A stretch of DNA of 64,000 bases from NCBI RefSeq assembly GCF_000512205.2, contig NZ_CP011450.1:124001-188000 (forward strand). The letters are read 5' to 3'. The translations under genes and the position numbers were made by a program. The notes beneath the pieces are model-generated. The model worked only from the letters and a program-made list of their open reading frames with translations, made no database searches and was not told where the DNA came from. Each line of letters begins with the position of its first letter. Positions within the stretch are counted from its first letter, which is position 1. Shown here one piece after another: positions 52,312 to 60,592 of this stretch. The DNA is from Sphingomonas sanxanigenens DSM 19645 = NX02 (GTDB lineage: Bacteria; Pseudomonadota; Alphaproteobacteria; Sphingomonadales; Sphingomonadaceae).

Positions 52312-52713
52312 TCACATGTCGCTCATCGGCTTGTCGGCCATGGGCTTGGCGGTCTTCTTCTTCGCCGCCGGCTTGGCCTTCTTCATCGGCATCTTGCAGC
52401 AGCCACTCTTCGCCTTACCGGCCATGCCCGAGCCGTTCGATGCAGGCGAGCCGCCGGACATGCCGGCCATCCCCGACATGCCCTGTTGATCCTGCTGGGC
52501 CGGTTGCCCCTGCTGCTTCTGCGCGCCGGCCTGATGATCCTTCATCATCTGATCGTGCATCTGCTGCCCGCCATGATCCATGCCCTGCTGGTGGGCATGG
52601 GCCGGCGCAGCCTGCGCGGGCGCGGGCGTCGACTGGGCGAGAGCGGTGCCGGCGGCGAAGGTTAGCGTCGCGAAGAGGCTGACGGGCGCCGCGAGAAATG
52701 TCGTCTGTCGCAT
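52312..52713 (-). CDS. Exported Met/His-rich protein with Lys-rich tail
   Basis: A 133-residue protein from the ATG at 52713: signal peptide to ALA, a Gln/Pro/Ala stretch, HQQGMDHGGQQMHDQMMKDH (metal-binding-like), a GMSGMAGMSG repeat and a Lys/Ala-rich tail with two Cys (GCCKMPMKKAKPAAKKK). Probably binds copper in the periplasm. The tail may contact DNA-like polyanions or the outer membrane. Confidence 0.6.
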   Translation of the reverse strand: MRQTTFLAAPVSLFATLTFAAGTALAQSTPAPAQAAPAHAHQQGMDHGGQQMHDQMMKDHQAGAQKQQGQPAQQDQQGMSGMAGMSGGSPASNGSGMAGKAKSGCCKMPMKKAKPAAKKKTAKPMADKPMSDM

Positions 52714-52801
52714 TGAGGGTCTCCGAGTGTTCTTCCTGTTGCCCGATCGACGTTCCGATCCCGGCAATTCCGAAGCTTCAATGCTGCTAGCGAGACGCTG
52801 T

Positions 52802-52813
52802 CTGTATACGTAA
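52802..52813 (-). promoter_or_regulatory. Shared island motif upstream of the Met-rich gene
   Basis: CTGTATACGTAA on the plus strand, that is TTACGTATACAG on the gene's strand, identical to the 12 nt at 53430-53441. Confidence 0.55.
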
Positions 52814-52939
52814 GTTACGAATCGAAATCCGATCGGCCGTGTGCCTGCTGGAGCAGGCGCGTAAAATGATGATCCGGGATCGATCAAAAATGTGACCCGG
52901 CCTGGTTTTCTCGTCCTGAGACCGGCCAGAAAAGCGATT

Positions 52940-52963
52940 GGCCCGCCGTGGGAACGGCGGACC
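52940..52963 (-). terminator. Terminator after the second Met-rich gene
   Basis: GGCCCGCCG-TGGGAA-CGGCGGACC, one mismatch, followed on the minus strand by a T-rich stretch (AATCGCTTTTC). Near copy of the hairpin at 52250-52275. Confidence 0.6.
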
Positions 52964-53031
52964 AAGGCTTCGGTTGAAAGCGGCCATGATCTTGTCCGTC
53001 AACCTTGTCGTCTGATGGAATGATGGCAGGG

Positions 53032-53322
53032 TCAGCAACCACCGTCCGACCTGTGTGACATGCCGGAGGCGCCGTCCTGGTCCTGCGAATCCCGCATCGC
53101 CATTCGATGGCCCTGCATCATCTGGCCGTGCATCTGCTCCTTACCGTGAGCCATGCCCTGCATGTGGGCAGGATCGGGCTGGGCAGGCGCCGGCCTGGCC
53201 TTGAGGGTCTCCTCAAGATCGGGCATGCCCGGCGGCATCCCGTCCGCCAGCACCGGTCCGGCACTGACGGCGAGGAAGCCGAGAGCTGCGAGCGAAGCGA
53301 TCATTGCCGTCTTCTTGCGCAA
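53032..53322 (-). CDS. Exported Met/His-rich protein, second copy
   Basis: A 96-residue protein: signal peptide to VLA, then PGMPDLEETLKARPAPAQPD, HMQGMAHGKEQMHGQMMQGH RMA and a Ser/Gly/Cys end. The QGMxHGxxQMHxQMM block matches the protein at 52312-52713, so the two are paralogues, each with its own motif upstream and hairpin downstream. Confidence 0.6.
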   Translation of the reverse strand: MRKKTAMIASLAALGFLAVSAGPVLADGMPPGMPDLEETLKARPAPAQPDPAHMQGMAHGKEQMHGQMMQGHRMAMRDSQDQDGASGMSHRSDGGC

Positions 53323-53429
53323 GTATCCATTCCTTCAAGTCTGGGTTTCCCGTTCGATCGAGCATATGCCCGGTCGATTGTCGCCCCTTCCGGAGCTTGC
53401 CCGTGAAATGGTGTCACCTTCCGCCTTGC

Positions 53430-53441
53430 TGTATACGTAAT
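53430..53441 (-). promoter_or_regulatory. Shared island motif upstream of the second Met-rich gene
   Basis: Same 12 nt as at 52802-52813; on the gene's strand CTTCGC-N4-TACGTATA. Confidence 0.55.
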
Positions 53442-53550
53442 GTGCGAAGTCCGTCTCTGAGATGGCCATAAATTATCGCACTGGCATCGTTGTTGTGCCG
53501 ATGTGTAACTATGGTTCGGACTCGAGAGCAGGACAGGTCGGCAACAGTGA

Positions 53551-54864
53551 CTAATCCATGGCGGCCAGCAGACGCTCGAGAGGAATAGTGGCAAAAGTGG
53601 TGAAGCTGTCAGCAATGGCATAAGGCAGTACCAGCACCCGATTATGTACCATCGCGCCGCAGCTGTAGGCTACGTTTGGCACATAACCTTCGCGCTCATC
53701 CATGTCCGACCGCAAAAGCGGTAGCTTCGTCCGCGCCAGCAGCTTCGAGGGATCGTCACGGTCCAGCAGGCACGCCCCGATGCAATAGTTCCGAACGGCG
53801 CCGACTCCATGAGTTACGACCAGCCAGCCTTCGTCGATCTCGATCGGCGATCCGCAATTACCGATCTGGACAAACTCCCAAGGCCAGCGAGGTTCGATGG
53901 CTTTCGCTCCGCCACTCCAGTCGTGAATGTCCGCGGACGTCAGGAACCAGATATTTTCGTTATCCTCGCGCCCAAGCATGGCAAAGTGCCCGGCAATGCG
54001 TCGGGGGAAAAGCGCCATGCCCTTGCTACCGGTGGCATCCCCACGCAGCGGTCTGAGTTCGAATGTCCGGAAGTCCGGCGTGGACAACAACTCCTGCCGG
54101 ACGGACTGGCCGCTAAATGCCGTATATGTACCGAAATAGGTGGCTCGGCCATCGTCGTCCAGGAAGCGGACCAAGCGAAGGTCTTCGATGCCACCACGCT
54201 GGCTGGGGGTTGTCGGAAAGATCACGATCTCCGAGAGATCGTGGCTGCCATCGCACGTGATCCGAATGCCCGCGTCCGGCCCGTCCTCGCCGGAGATGTT
54301 TTCAGTCTCCAGCACGAGCGGCATGGGGCTCGGAGGATTGATTGCTATGGTTCCGTCCGCGGCGCAAAACCCGGTGCGAAAGGTGACGGAGGAGATATGC
54401 CCCTCGCCCACGCCTCGCAGGGAAAGAATGAATCGGAGAGAGTTTTCAGGTACAGCAGACTGATCAGGATGCAGGACGATGCTCGGATTGAAAAGCGCTG
54501 CTGCCTCATAGGAATATTCGTTGCAAAAATGGGCACCGATCAAGAGCGCCTGTTCATGGGTGACCTCGCAATCACAGACGATGATGCCATCAACCTCGTG
54601 GAACCGCCGCAAAAACAGGGACGGAACCTCACGATGCCTTCCCGAGAAATCATCAAGAATGCGTTGCAACTCATCGTGGAGCGATGCTGGGTCGAGCGCC
54701 AGGACGCGGTCGGCGATGCGCTGCGCACGTGGCTGATCCGGTACCGCATATTTATAGGTTTCCGTCGACGGCATATAGGGTCTGATCACTACCCTTGCTG
54801 GATTGGGGCGGAGCAATTCGGGTAGCCGGTTGACAAATTCGGCGGTTGACACTGACTTCTCCAA
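53551..54864 (-). CDS. GH130-like glycoside phosphorylase
   Basis: A 437-residue protein with five-blade propeller motifs of family GH130: YEAAALFNPSIVLHPDQ, GIEDLRLVRFLDDDGRATYF GTYTAFSG, WEFVQIGNCGSPIEIDEGWL and YVPNVAYSCGAMVHNRVLVL. This family phosphorolyses beta-mannosides. No sugar transport or mannose genes adjoin it, so its place in a metal island is odd. Confidence 0.75.
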   Translation of the reverse strand: MEKSVSTAEFVNRLPELLRPNPARVVIRPYMPSTETYKYAVPDQPRAQRIADRVLALDPASLHDELQRILDDFSGRHREVPSLFLRRFHEVDGIIVCDCEVTHEQALLIGAHFCNEYSYEAAALFNPSIVLHPDQSAVPENSLRFILSLRGVGEGHISSVTFRTGFCAADGTIAINPPSPMPLVLETENISGEDGPDAGIRITCDGSHDLSEIVIFPTTPSQRGGIEDLRLVRFLDDDGRATYFGTYTAFSGQSVRQELLSTPDFRTFELRPLRGDATGSKGMALFPRRIAGHFAMLGREDNENIWFLTSADIHDWSGGAKAIEPRWPWEFVQIGNCGSPIEIDEGWLVVTHGVGAVRNYCIGACLLDRDDPSKLLARTKLPLLRSDMDEREGYVPNVAYSCGAMVHNRVLVLPYAIADSFTTFATIPLERLLAAMD

Positions 54865-55106
54865 TACAGATCGACCGTGGAGCGTTCACGCAATCGTAAA
54901 GATGGTGCTCGGCATTACCCGACTATCGGGTGGCGGCACGGAAGGCTCCGGCGATGGCGGGTGCGATGATTTCCGCCGTTGCCGGATACTCGGACTTTGT
55001 GCCACGTGCCATGATCGCTGTCCTGGCGTAGTTGTCGGACACACAAGCTGTGACCGGGGGCTCTGGCCTGAACGTGACTATGTGGGGCACGTGCGAAGCG
55101 CGCCGC

Positions 55107-55547
55107 TCAGCTCGACATGTCCGCCATCGTTCGGCAGCTCGCCGCGCATTTCTTGCAGGTGGCCGAGCAACGCGCGATCCGCTGGTCCGCGCTATGGCGT
55201 CCGCATTCCTCGGCGCAGCGCTCGCAAGCGTCGGCGCAGGCGCGGCAGACGATGCGGTGCAGGGCAGATTCCCGCAGCATCGAGTTGGCGGTCGCCTGGC
55301 ACAGTTCCGCACAGTCGTTCAGCATGGCGATCAGCGACGCCGTAGCTGACGCGCCGCCTTGCTTCGTCAGCCAAGCGGCGGTTTCCAGGCACATGCGGTG
55401 CGAAGCCACGCAATCGTCGATGCAGTCCGTCATCGACATCGCCATCCCTTCCATTCGATGCTGCTGCGCCGCCGCCGGCACAGCCAGCGTTCCGGCGGCG
55501 GCAAGGCCGGCGCCGGCCATCAGCAATTCGCGTCTCTCGATCATCAT
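55107..55547 (-). CDS. Four-helix-bundle copper-storage protein (Csp-like)
   Basis: A 146-residue protein from the ATG at 55547 with a Tat-type signal (ERRELLMAGAGLAAAGTLAV). The mature part has 14 Cys, many in C-x3-C steps (DCIDDCVASHRMC, NDCAELCQ, VCRACADACERCAEEC, CSATCKKCAASC). Matches Csp1-like copper-storage proteins that fill a helix bundle with Cu(I). Last gene of the redox operon. Confidence 0.85.
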   Translation of the reverse strand: MMIERRELLMAGAGLAAAGTLAVPAAAQQHRMEGMAMSMTDCIDDCVASHRMCLETAAWLTKQGGASATASLIAMLNDCAELCQATANSMLRESALHRIVCRACADACERCAEECGRHSADQRIARCSATCKKCAASCRTMADMSS

Positions 55548-55561
55548 GCACCTCCCATCTG

Positions 55562-56005
55562 CTATCCCTTGAGCGCTGTGCCGCATCCGGCGGCCTCAGC
55601 CGTCGCAGGCGACCCATCCGACGCCGCACGCGCCTTCTCCCGCGCCATCCGGGTTTCCTCCCAGGGCCAGTGGCCGTTGATCTCGACCCCGAGCGAGATG
55701 CTCAGGAAGGTCCGCACCAGCACCAGCCCGGCCAGAACGATGAGATCGTCGAGCGTTGGGTTGATCACCAGCGACTTGACGATGTCGCCGGCGACCAGAA
55801 ATTCCAGGCCGAGCAGGATGCTGCGGCCGAGCGCCGAGCGGAACGCGCTATAGGCCTCGGTTCGGTCGCCCGCCCTCGCCCGCCGCGCAAACAGAAAGGT
55901 TGCGAGCCCCGCGCCGACCAGGATGGTCAGCGTGCCCGCCAGTTCCAGGCCGATCACCGCGAGCCGGAAGAAGGCGCTCAGCCAGTCGGCCTCAATGGTG
56001 ATCAT
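55562..56005 (-). CDS. DUF1622 membrane protein
   Basis: A 147-residue protein from the ATG at 56005 with three helices; RSALGRSILLGLEFLVAGDI VKSL and LIVLAGLVLVRTFLSISLGV EINGHWPWE are typical of DUF1622. Overlaps the cytochrome gene by 14 nt. Function of the family unknown. Confidence 0.75.
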   Translation of the reverse strand: MITIEADWLSAFFRLAVIGLELAGTLTILVGAGLATFLFARRARAGDRTEAYSAFRSALGRSILLGLEFLVAGDIVKSLVINPTLDDLIVLAGLVLVRTFLSISLGVEINGHWPWEETRMAREKARAASDGSPATAEAAGCGTALKG

Positions 56006-56714
56006 ACCAGCCTCGCTTGCGGATATTGTTGAAGCTGTCGGTGGCGTGACAGGCATAGCATTGGTCGACGCGCGCCTTCGATCCGGCTGCGCGCTGCGAG
56101 ACCATGCTGAAATGCTCCATGAAGTGACTCGGCGGCGCCTTGTGGCACTCGGCGCACTGCGTCGAATTGACCGATGGATGGCGGTAATTGGCGATCTTCC
56201 AGCTGTCGGTCTTGTGGCAGCTCGCGCAGTCGGTGCCGAACAGGCCCTGGTGCGGATCGCGGAACGCATGGCAGCTCGCGCAATTGAGCGCGGTCTCGGG
56301 GGTCAGGCTTCGAGTGTTTGTCGACATGCCCGCCAAAGGCTGCCGCCACTTCGCCATGTCGAGCAACGCGGCGTGATCCATGCGGATGATGCCGCGCTCT
56401 CCCTCATGTTCGACGTGGCAGGAGGTGCACTGCGTCGCTTTCGCGTGGAACTGCGTCGACTGCTTCGTCCCGAAATCGGTGCCCGCATGGCAGGTGAGAC
56501 AGGTCCGGGTTTCGACGCCCTTGCCCGGCGTGTGGCAGGCCGTGCATTGGCCGGCAAAGGACTGGTGCGCGCTCGAGAGCGGGCCGGGCGAGACGAGCTG
56601 CGCCACCAGGCCGGCATCCCTCGGCGCGTCCGATCGCATCCGGATCGCGACCGCGGCGACCATCACCAGCAGGGCTGCGATGAAGACGGCGTAGGAAAGA
56701 CGCTGCCAGCTCAT
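55992..56714 (-). CDS. Membrane-anchored seven-haem cytochrome c
   Basis: A 240-residue protein from the ATG at 56714. One N-terminal anchor (SYAVFIAALLVMVAAVAI) and seven CxxCH sites in order: CTACH, CLTCH, CTSCH, CASCH, CASCH, CAECH, CYACH. Ends in GWYDHH. Multi-haem c-type protein in the periplasm, placed to carry electrons between the di-haem b protein (the gene just before it) and periplasmic partners. Relatives occur with nitrate, tetrathionate or DMSO systems, none of which are here. Confidence 0.85.
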   Translation of the reverse strand: MSWQRLSYAVFIAALLVMVAAVAIRMRSDAPRDAGLVAQLVSPGPLSSAHQSFAGQCTACHTPGKGVETRTCLTCHAGTDFGTKQSTQFHAKATQCTSCHVEHEGERGIIRMDHAALLDMAKWRQPLAGMSTNTRSLTPETALNCASCHAFRDPHQGLFGTDCASCHKTDSWKIANYRHPSVNSTQCAECHKAPPSHFMEHFSMVSQRAAGSKARVDQCYACHATDSFNNIRKRGWYDHH

Positions 56715-57439
56715 AGCCAGCGCAGCCCGTAATAGATCGCCGCGCCGACGTGGAGCGCGAGCAGCGCGAAGATGAGACAGCCCAGCAGGATGTGCAGGAA
56801 CCGCCACCGCGCGAACAGGGTGTTGGTTGCCTCTTCGGCACGGATCGCGAATTCGGTATCGGCCAGCGCTGCGGCGATCCCCGCCTTGTCCTGGGGGCGC
56901 TGGCCCGCGGACGCATCCCCGGCGACGAACAGATAGCGCTTCCAGCCCGACAGCGGCGGGGCTGCGGTATCGGCCTGCGTCGGCGCCGCCGGCTCCTCGA
57001 GGAAGGCGGCGCGAAGCGAGGCCAGTTCTGACCTGCGTCCGCGCAGCGCCCGACCAAGCTGGGCAAGCAGGTAGCGGCCGATGAAGCCGGTGATGACCGT
57101 CATCAGCAGGAGGACGGTCAGAAGCAGGCCGACCGGGCTTTCGAGCTTGTGCGCGGCGTGGACCAGACCCAGGATCGGCGCCAGCACGCCGGCATAGATG
57201 TGGATGGCGAGCAGGGTTGGCTTGCTGACGACCCGGGAGAGCGCCTTGTCGACCCAGGCGATGTGCTTGGCCGCGACATAAGGAAGCGTCAGCAGCATCA
57301 GCACGAGCGCTGCGATCCCGATGATCCCGCCGGCCAGGCTACCCGGAAAGCGGGGCGACACATGCACGAGATAGCCGAACGGGAACAGCAGCAGGAACGC
57401 GACCAGCAGGCCCACGGCAATGTCGCTGCGTTCGCGCAT
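56711..57439 (-). CDS. Di-haem b-type membrane protein
   Basis: A 242-residue protein from the ATG at 57439 with about five helices and a cytoplasmic loop. Two helices each carry His-x13-His: His80/His94 (LLAIHIYAGVLAPILGLVH) and His216/His230 (LHILLGCLIFALLALH), the pattern that binds two haems b across the membrane in cytochrome b561 and ferric reductases. Overlaps the flavoprotein stop by 1 nt and the cytochrome start by 4 nt. Confidence 0.75.
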   Translation of the reverse strand: MRERSDIAVGLLVAFLLLFPFGYLVHVSPRFPGSLAGGIIGIAALVLMLLTLPYVAAKHIAWVDKALSRVVSKPTLLAIHIYAGVLAPILGLVHAAHKLESPVGLLLTVLLLMTVITGFIGRYLLAQLGRALRGRRSELASLRAAFLEEPAAPTQADTAAPPLSGWKRYLFVAGDASAGQRPQDKAGIAAALADTEFAIRAEEATNTLFARWRFLHILLGCLIFALLALHVGAAIYYGLRWL

Positions 57440-59355
57440 CAGGCTTCGACCACGAGCGGCGTGCCCGTCCCCTTCGCCTGGCACGCGAGCACATAGCCTT
57501 GCGCCTTGTCGGCGGGCGCAAGGCCGGATTCGACCTCCATCGTCACTTCGCCCTGCAGCAGCTTGACCACGCAGGCGCCGCATGTGCCCGCACGGCATGC
57601 ATAGGGGATCTCGACGCCCGCGCCCTCGGCCGCCTCCAGCACGGTCTCGTCCGCGGGCAAGGCCGCCGACACCCCCGACACGGAGAAGGTCACCGTGCTC
57701 GGCGCCACCTCGGCGCTCGGGGCCGGCTTATCCGCTGGCGGGGGCGCGGGCTTGACCTCGAGATCCTCGTGGTCGGCCGGCAGCGAGGCCGGACCGAACG
57801 CCTCGGTGTGCAGCTGCGCTTCGGGGACGCCGAGTTCCGCCAGCACGCCGCGCATCGCGCCCATCATCGCCGGCGGGCCGCACATATGGATGCGCCGGCT
57901 CGCGATCTCCGGCACCGCGGCCAGGATCATCTCGCGCGTGATCGGCCCTTCGGGGCCCATCCAGACGGTGCCGGGCGCGCGCTGCATCGCGGCGACGACA
58001 TGGAGGTTGGGAAAACGGCGTTCGAGCCGCTCGAGCTCGTCGCGGAACACGAATTCCTCGGTCGACCGTGCGCCGTAGAAGAAGAAGATATCACCCTTCC
58101 ACGCGGTGTCGGTGAGATAGCGCAGCACCGACATCATCGGGGTGATGCCGACCCCGCCCGCGATCAGCACGATGCTCTGGGCATCCGTTCCCGTGAAGGT
58201 GAAGGCGCCGAACGGTCCGCTGACCTTCAGCAGATCGTCGGCGACGACCTTGTCGTGCAGGTATCGCGAGACCACGCCCTGCTCCTCGCGCTTGACCGTC
58301 AGTTCGACATAGGCCCGCTGGGTCGGCGAAGAGGCGATCGTGTAGGAACGGCGCGCGGTCTTGCCCGCTTCGGGCTCTACCTCGACCTGCAGGAACTGGC
58401 CCGGCAGGAAGTCGAACGGCAGCCGGTCGGCGGTCGGGTCCGCGAGCCGGAAGGTCAGCACGCTCGGCGTCTCTCGCACGATCTGGACCACGCGCAGCTG
58501 CCCCGCCCAGCTTTTGGGCTTGCGCAGCGACGCCCCAGCGGGTGCGGCCGCATTGCTCGGCGCGAGCCCGGCGCTGTCGGCAACGGGTGCAGGCGCGGGC
58601 GCAACCCTGGTAGCGGGAGGGGCAGCCTTCGGCTCCGGCTTTGCTGGAACCTTGGCGGTGGCGACACCGCCGGCGATCGCCCCGATCCGCCGCAGGCGGA
58701 AGATCTGCAGCGCGATAAGCGTGGCGCTCACCAGCCCCAGGAACAGCATGAGAAGGAGGTGCGAGGGCGAGATGCCGAACCAGTGATCGGCATGGCCGGG
58801 CGCGGCCTGGTCGATGTCGAGCTGATCGCGCAGCCAGGCAAGCCCGACCTCCCGGGGCGGCTGCAAGCCCCCGATCGCGCCCTGCGCGGCGGTGCCGGAG
58901 CGGAACAGGTCGGTTCCCTCGCGCAGGCGCCGCGCCGCATCGAGCCGGGCCGAGACCGTGGTCGCACGCGCGCCGTCGGCCGAGGCGGCGTTGATCATCG
59001 CCAGACCCGTGCTTACCCGTTCGCCGGCCTGCGCAGCGACCCGCTGCCTTGCCGCTTCGTCAAGCGCGGGAAAGGCGAGCAGCTGCGAGATGAAGCCGGT
59101 CCGGCGCGATTCGTGGCCGTGCTCATTCTCCCCTTCCCCATTGATCATGCGATCCATCATGGGGTTCATCATCTTCGCCATGTCCGACGACCCCGGCTCT
59201 GCCGGTGCGGACATGCCCCCGCCGGCCGGCATGCCTGCGCCATGATGCGCGGCATGATCCTCGCCCTCCTGCGCGCCCGCGCTCGCGGACAGGCTGAGAG
59301 CGATTGCGCAGCCGAGGCTCAAGCGTCGAAGGCTGATCCGCCTGGACATCCTCAT
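57439..59355 (-). CDS. Membrane-anchored NAD(P)H flavin / 2Fe-2S oxidoreductase
   Basis: A 638-residue fusion: signal peptide (to AGA), a Met/His-rich periplasmic part (DHAAHHGAGMPAGGGMSAP), a helix near 197-222 (LLLMLFLGLVSATLIALQIF), a Pro/Ala linker, an FNR-type flavin domain (LPGQFLQVEVE, RRSYTIASS), an NAD site (IAGGVGITPMMSVL, MCGPPAMM) and a C-terminal plant-type ferredoxin (CRAGTCGACVVKL...VLACQ). The enzyme end faces the cytoplasm, its anchor and Met/His tip the periplasm. Feeds electrons to the b and c haems encoded next. Confidence 0.82.
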   Translation of the reverse strand: MRMSRRISLRRLSLGCAIALSLSASAGAQEGEDHAAHHGAGMPAGGGMSAPAEPGSSDMAKMMNPMMDRMINGEGENEHGHESRRTGFISQLLAFPALDEAARQRVAAQAGERVSTGLAMINAASADGARATTVSARLDAARRLREGTDLFRSGTAAQGAIGGLQPPREVGLAWLRDQLDIDQAAPGHADHWFGISPSHLLLMLFLGLVSATLIALQIFRLRRIGAIAGGVATAKVPAKPEPKAAPPATRVAPAPAPVADSAGLAPSNAAAPAGASLRKPKSWAGQLRVVQIVRETPSVLTFRLADPTADRLPFDFLPGQFLQVEVEPEAGKTARRSYTIASSPTQRAYVELTVKREEQGVVSRYLHDKVVADDLLKVSGPFGAFTFTGTDAQSIVLIAGGVGITPMMSVLRYLTDTAWKGDIFFFYGARSTEEFVFRDELERLERRFPNLHVVAAMQRAPGTVWMGPEGPITREMILAAVPEIASRRIHMCGPPAMMGAMRGVLAELGVPEAQLHTEAFGPASLPADHEDLEVKPAPPPADKPAPSAEVAPSTVTFSVSGVSAALPADETVLEAAEGAGVEIPYACRAGTCGACVVKLLQGEVTMEVESGLAPADKAQGYVLACQAKGTGTPLVVEA

Positions 59356-59372
59356 CCCCTTAGTGTGCGAGC

Positions 59373-59693
59373 CTACATATCCTTCATCGGCATCGCCGCA
59401 TTGCCCGGCGCGGGATCGGGTGCCGGCGCGGTCTGGTTGCCGGCCCCGGCGCGCATCGCGTCATGGTCCATCGCCTGACGGTGATGCCGCTCCATCTCGG
59501 CCTGGTTGCTCATCGCGTCCATCGGCGCCGCGTCTGCAGCGTTGCCGCTGTCGGTCAGGACCGGGGTGGCGGCGACGCTGTTCGCCGCGGGCGGCACCGT
59601 CTGGTCGGCCTGGCGGTCGCAGCCCGAAAGCGCGAGCGCCAGCAACAGGCTTCCGCCGACAAGTGGAAGGGCTTTCTTCGCATGGTCGATCAT
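59373..59693 (-). CDS. Met/His-rich lipoprotein
   Basis: A 106-residue protein from the ATG at 59693: lipobox LALSGC, then a Ala/Pro-rich chain with MSNQAEMERHHRQAMDHDAM R and a Met-rich end (AAMPMKDM). Likely a copper-binding periplasmic lipoprotein. 17 nt upstream of the flavoprotein. Confidence 0.65.
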   Translation of the reverse strand: MIDHAKKALPLVGGSLLLALALSGCDRQADQTVPPAANSVAATPVLTDSGNAADAAPMDAMSNQAEMERHHRQAMDHDAMRAGAGNQTAPAPDPAPGNAAMPMKDM

Positions 59694-59752
59694 GGCTTTG
59701 CTCCTTGGCTTGAAAACTGTGTCCGGGCGCCATCCCTGGCGTCCGGACCGGC

Positions 59753-59974
59753 TCATTGCGCGCTGCGCAGAATCCGGAGACACCGGTCGTGCGAGAGGTT
59801 CATCGGGTTGCGCCCCTGCCCCTTCATCTCGCCATGATCATGCGGCGTCTGGAGACCCATATTGCCCTCCATCGCCCGGCAACTCTCGACCTGCGCCGAG
59901 GTCGGCCGCGTGGTCACACAGGCGCCTAGAAGCAGCGCCGGCGTGAGGACGGCGATCAAACGCATTTTCTTCAT
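59753..59974 (-). CDS. Small lipoprotein
   Basis: A 73-residue protein with lipobox LLLGAC, then ESCRAMEGNMGLQTPHDHGE MKGQGRNPMNLSHDRC. Overlaps the MerR stop (ATGA). The Cys, His and Met content again suggests metal binding. Confidence 0.6.
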   Translation of the reverse strand: MKKMRLIAVLTPALLLGACVTTRPTSAQVESCRAMEGNMGLQTPHDHGEMKGQGRNPMNLSHDRCLRILRSAQ

Positions 59975-60450
59975 GACAAAACCCCTTTCGCTCGTGGTGA
60001 TCGTTCGTCCTGCGCTGCCTGATGTTTCTTGTTATGCTGCTGGTCTTTCCGCCGCGCCGTCAGGAAGGCGAGGATCGGGCAATCGGAGACCGGCACTTCG
60101 CCCGGGCATTCGTCGGCGAGCATCCGCAGCATGTCGCGGATATCCGACAGGCGCTCGAGCCGGGCTTCGGCGTCCGCGATCTTGGCAAGCGTGATATCGA
60201 GCACGGCCTGGGCATGCGCGGTGTCCGACGCCCTGAGCGCCAGCAGCTGCCGGGCCTGTTCGAGTGTGAAACCAAGCTCCTGCGCCGAGCGGATGAAATT
60301 GACGCGCTCGAGGTCGGTCGCGTCGTAGAGCCTGTAGCCCGCTGCCGTGCGCGCGGGCTCGCGCAGCAGGCCCATCCGCTCATAATAGCGGATCGTATCC
60401 CGCCCCACGCCTGCGGCCGCGGCCAGTTCGCCGATCTTGAAATTGCCCAT
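59971..60450 (-). CDS. MerR-family metal regulator, second copy
   Basis: A 159-residue MerR activator: KIGELAAAAGVGRDTIRYYE RMGLL, GYRLYDATDLERVNFIRSAQ ELGF, and a loop ECPGEVPVSDCPI with two Cys, as in CueR/HmrR, plus a longer C-terminal tail (RRKDQQHNKKHQ) than at 23677. First gene of the redox operon, preceded by its own operator. Confidence 0.82.
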   Translation of the reverse strand: MGNFKIGELAAAAGVGRDTIRYYERMGLLREPARTAAGYRLYDATDLERVNFIRSAQELGFTLEQARQLLALRASDTAHAQAVLDITLAKIADAEARLERLSDIRDMLRMLADECPGEVPVSDCPILAFLTARRKDQQHNKKHQAAQDERSPRAKGVLS

Positions 60451-60470
60451 GTCATCCGCTCGATCATGCC

Positions 60471-60495
60471 GGTAGGACCATGGTCCAGGGTCAAG
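60471..60495 (-). promoter_or_regulatory. MerR operator/promoter of the redox operon
   Basis: Minus strand CTTGACC, TGGACCATGGTCC and TACC, 21 nt upstream of the MerR start. One difference in 25 from the site at 22925-22949. The -10 element is unclear; the transcript would start close to the ATG. Confidence 0.65.
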
Positions 60496-60592
60496 CGGTT
60501 TCGCCTCGATCCCGAACGGTCCGTTGCCGCCGGCAACCCGCTGCCCCGATGCCTCGCATCAGGGCAGCGTGTGCCGCCGGGCCACCGGCGCG

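Noticed and set aside
54865-55106. Small frames between the GH130 and Csp genes
   Set aside because: They are extensions or shadows of the Csp gene and have no start signal.
57499-59478. 659-residue plus-strand frame opposite the flavin/2Fe-2S gene
   Set aside because: Antisense of a multi-domain oxidoreductase whose motifs are all in place; the frame itself has no domain.
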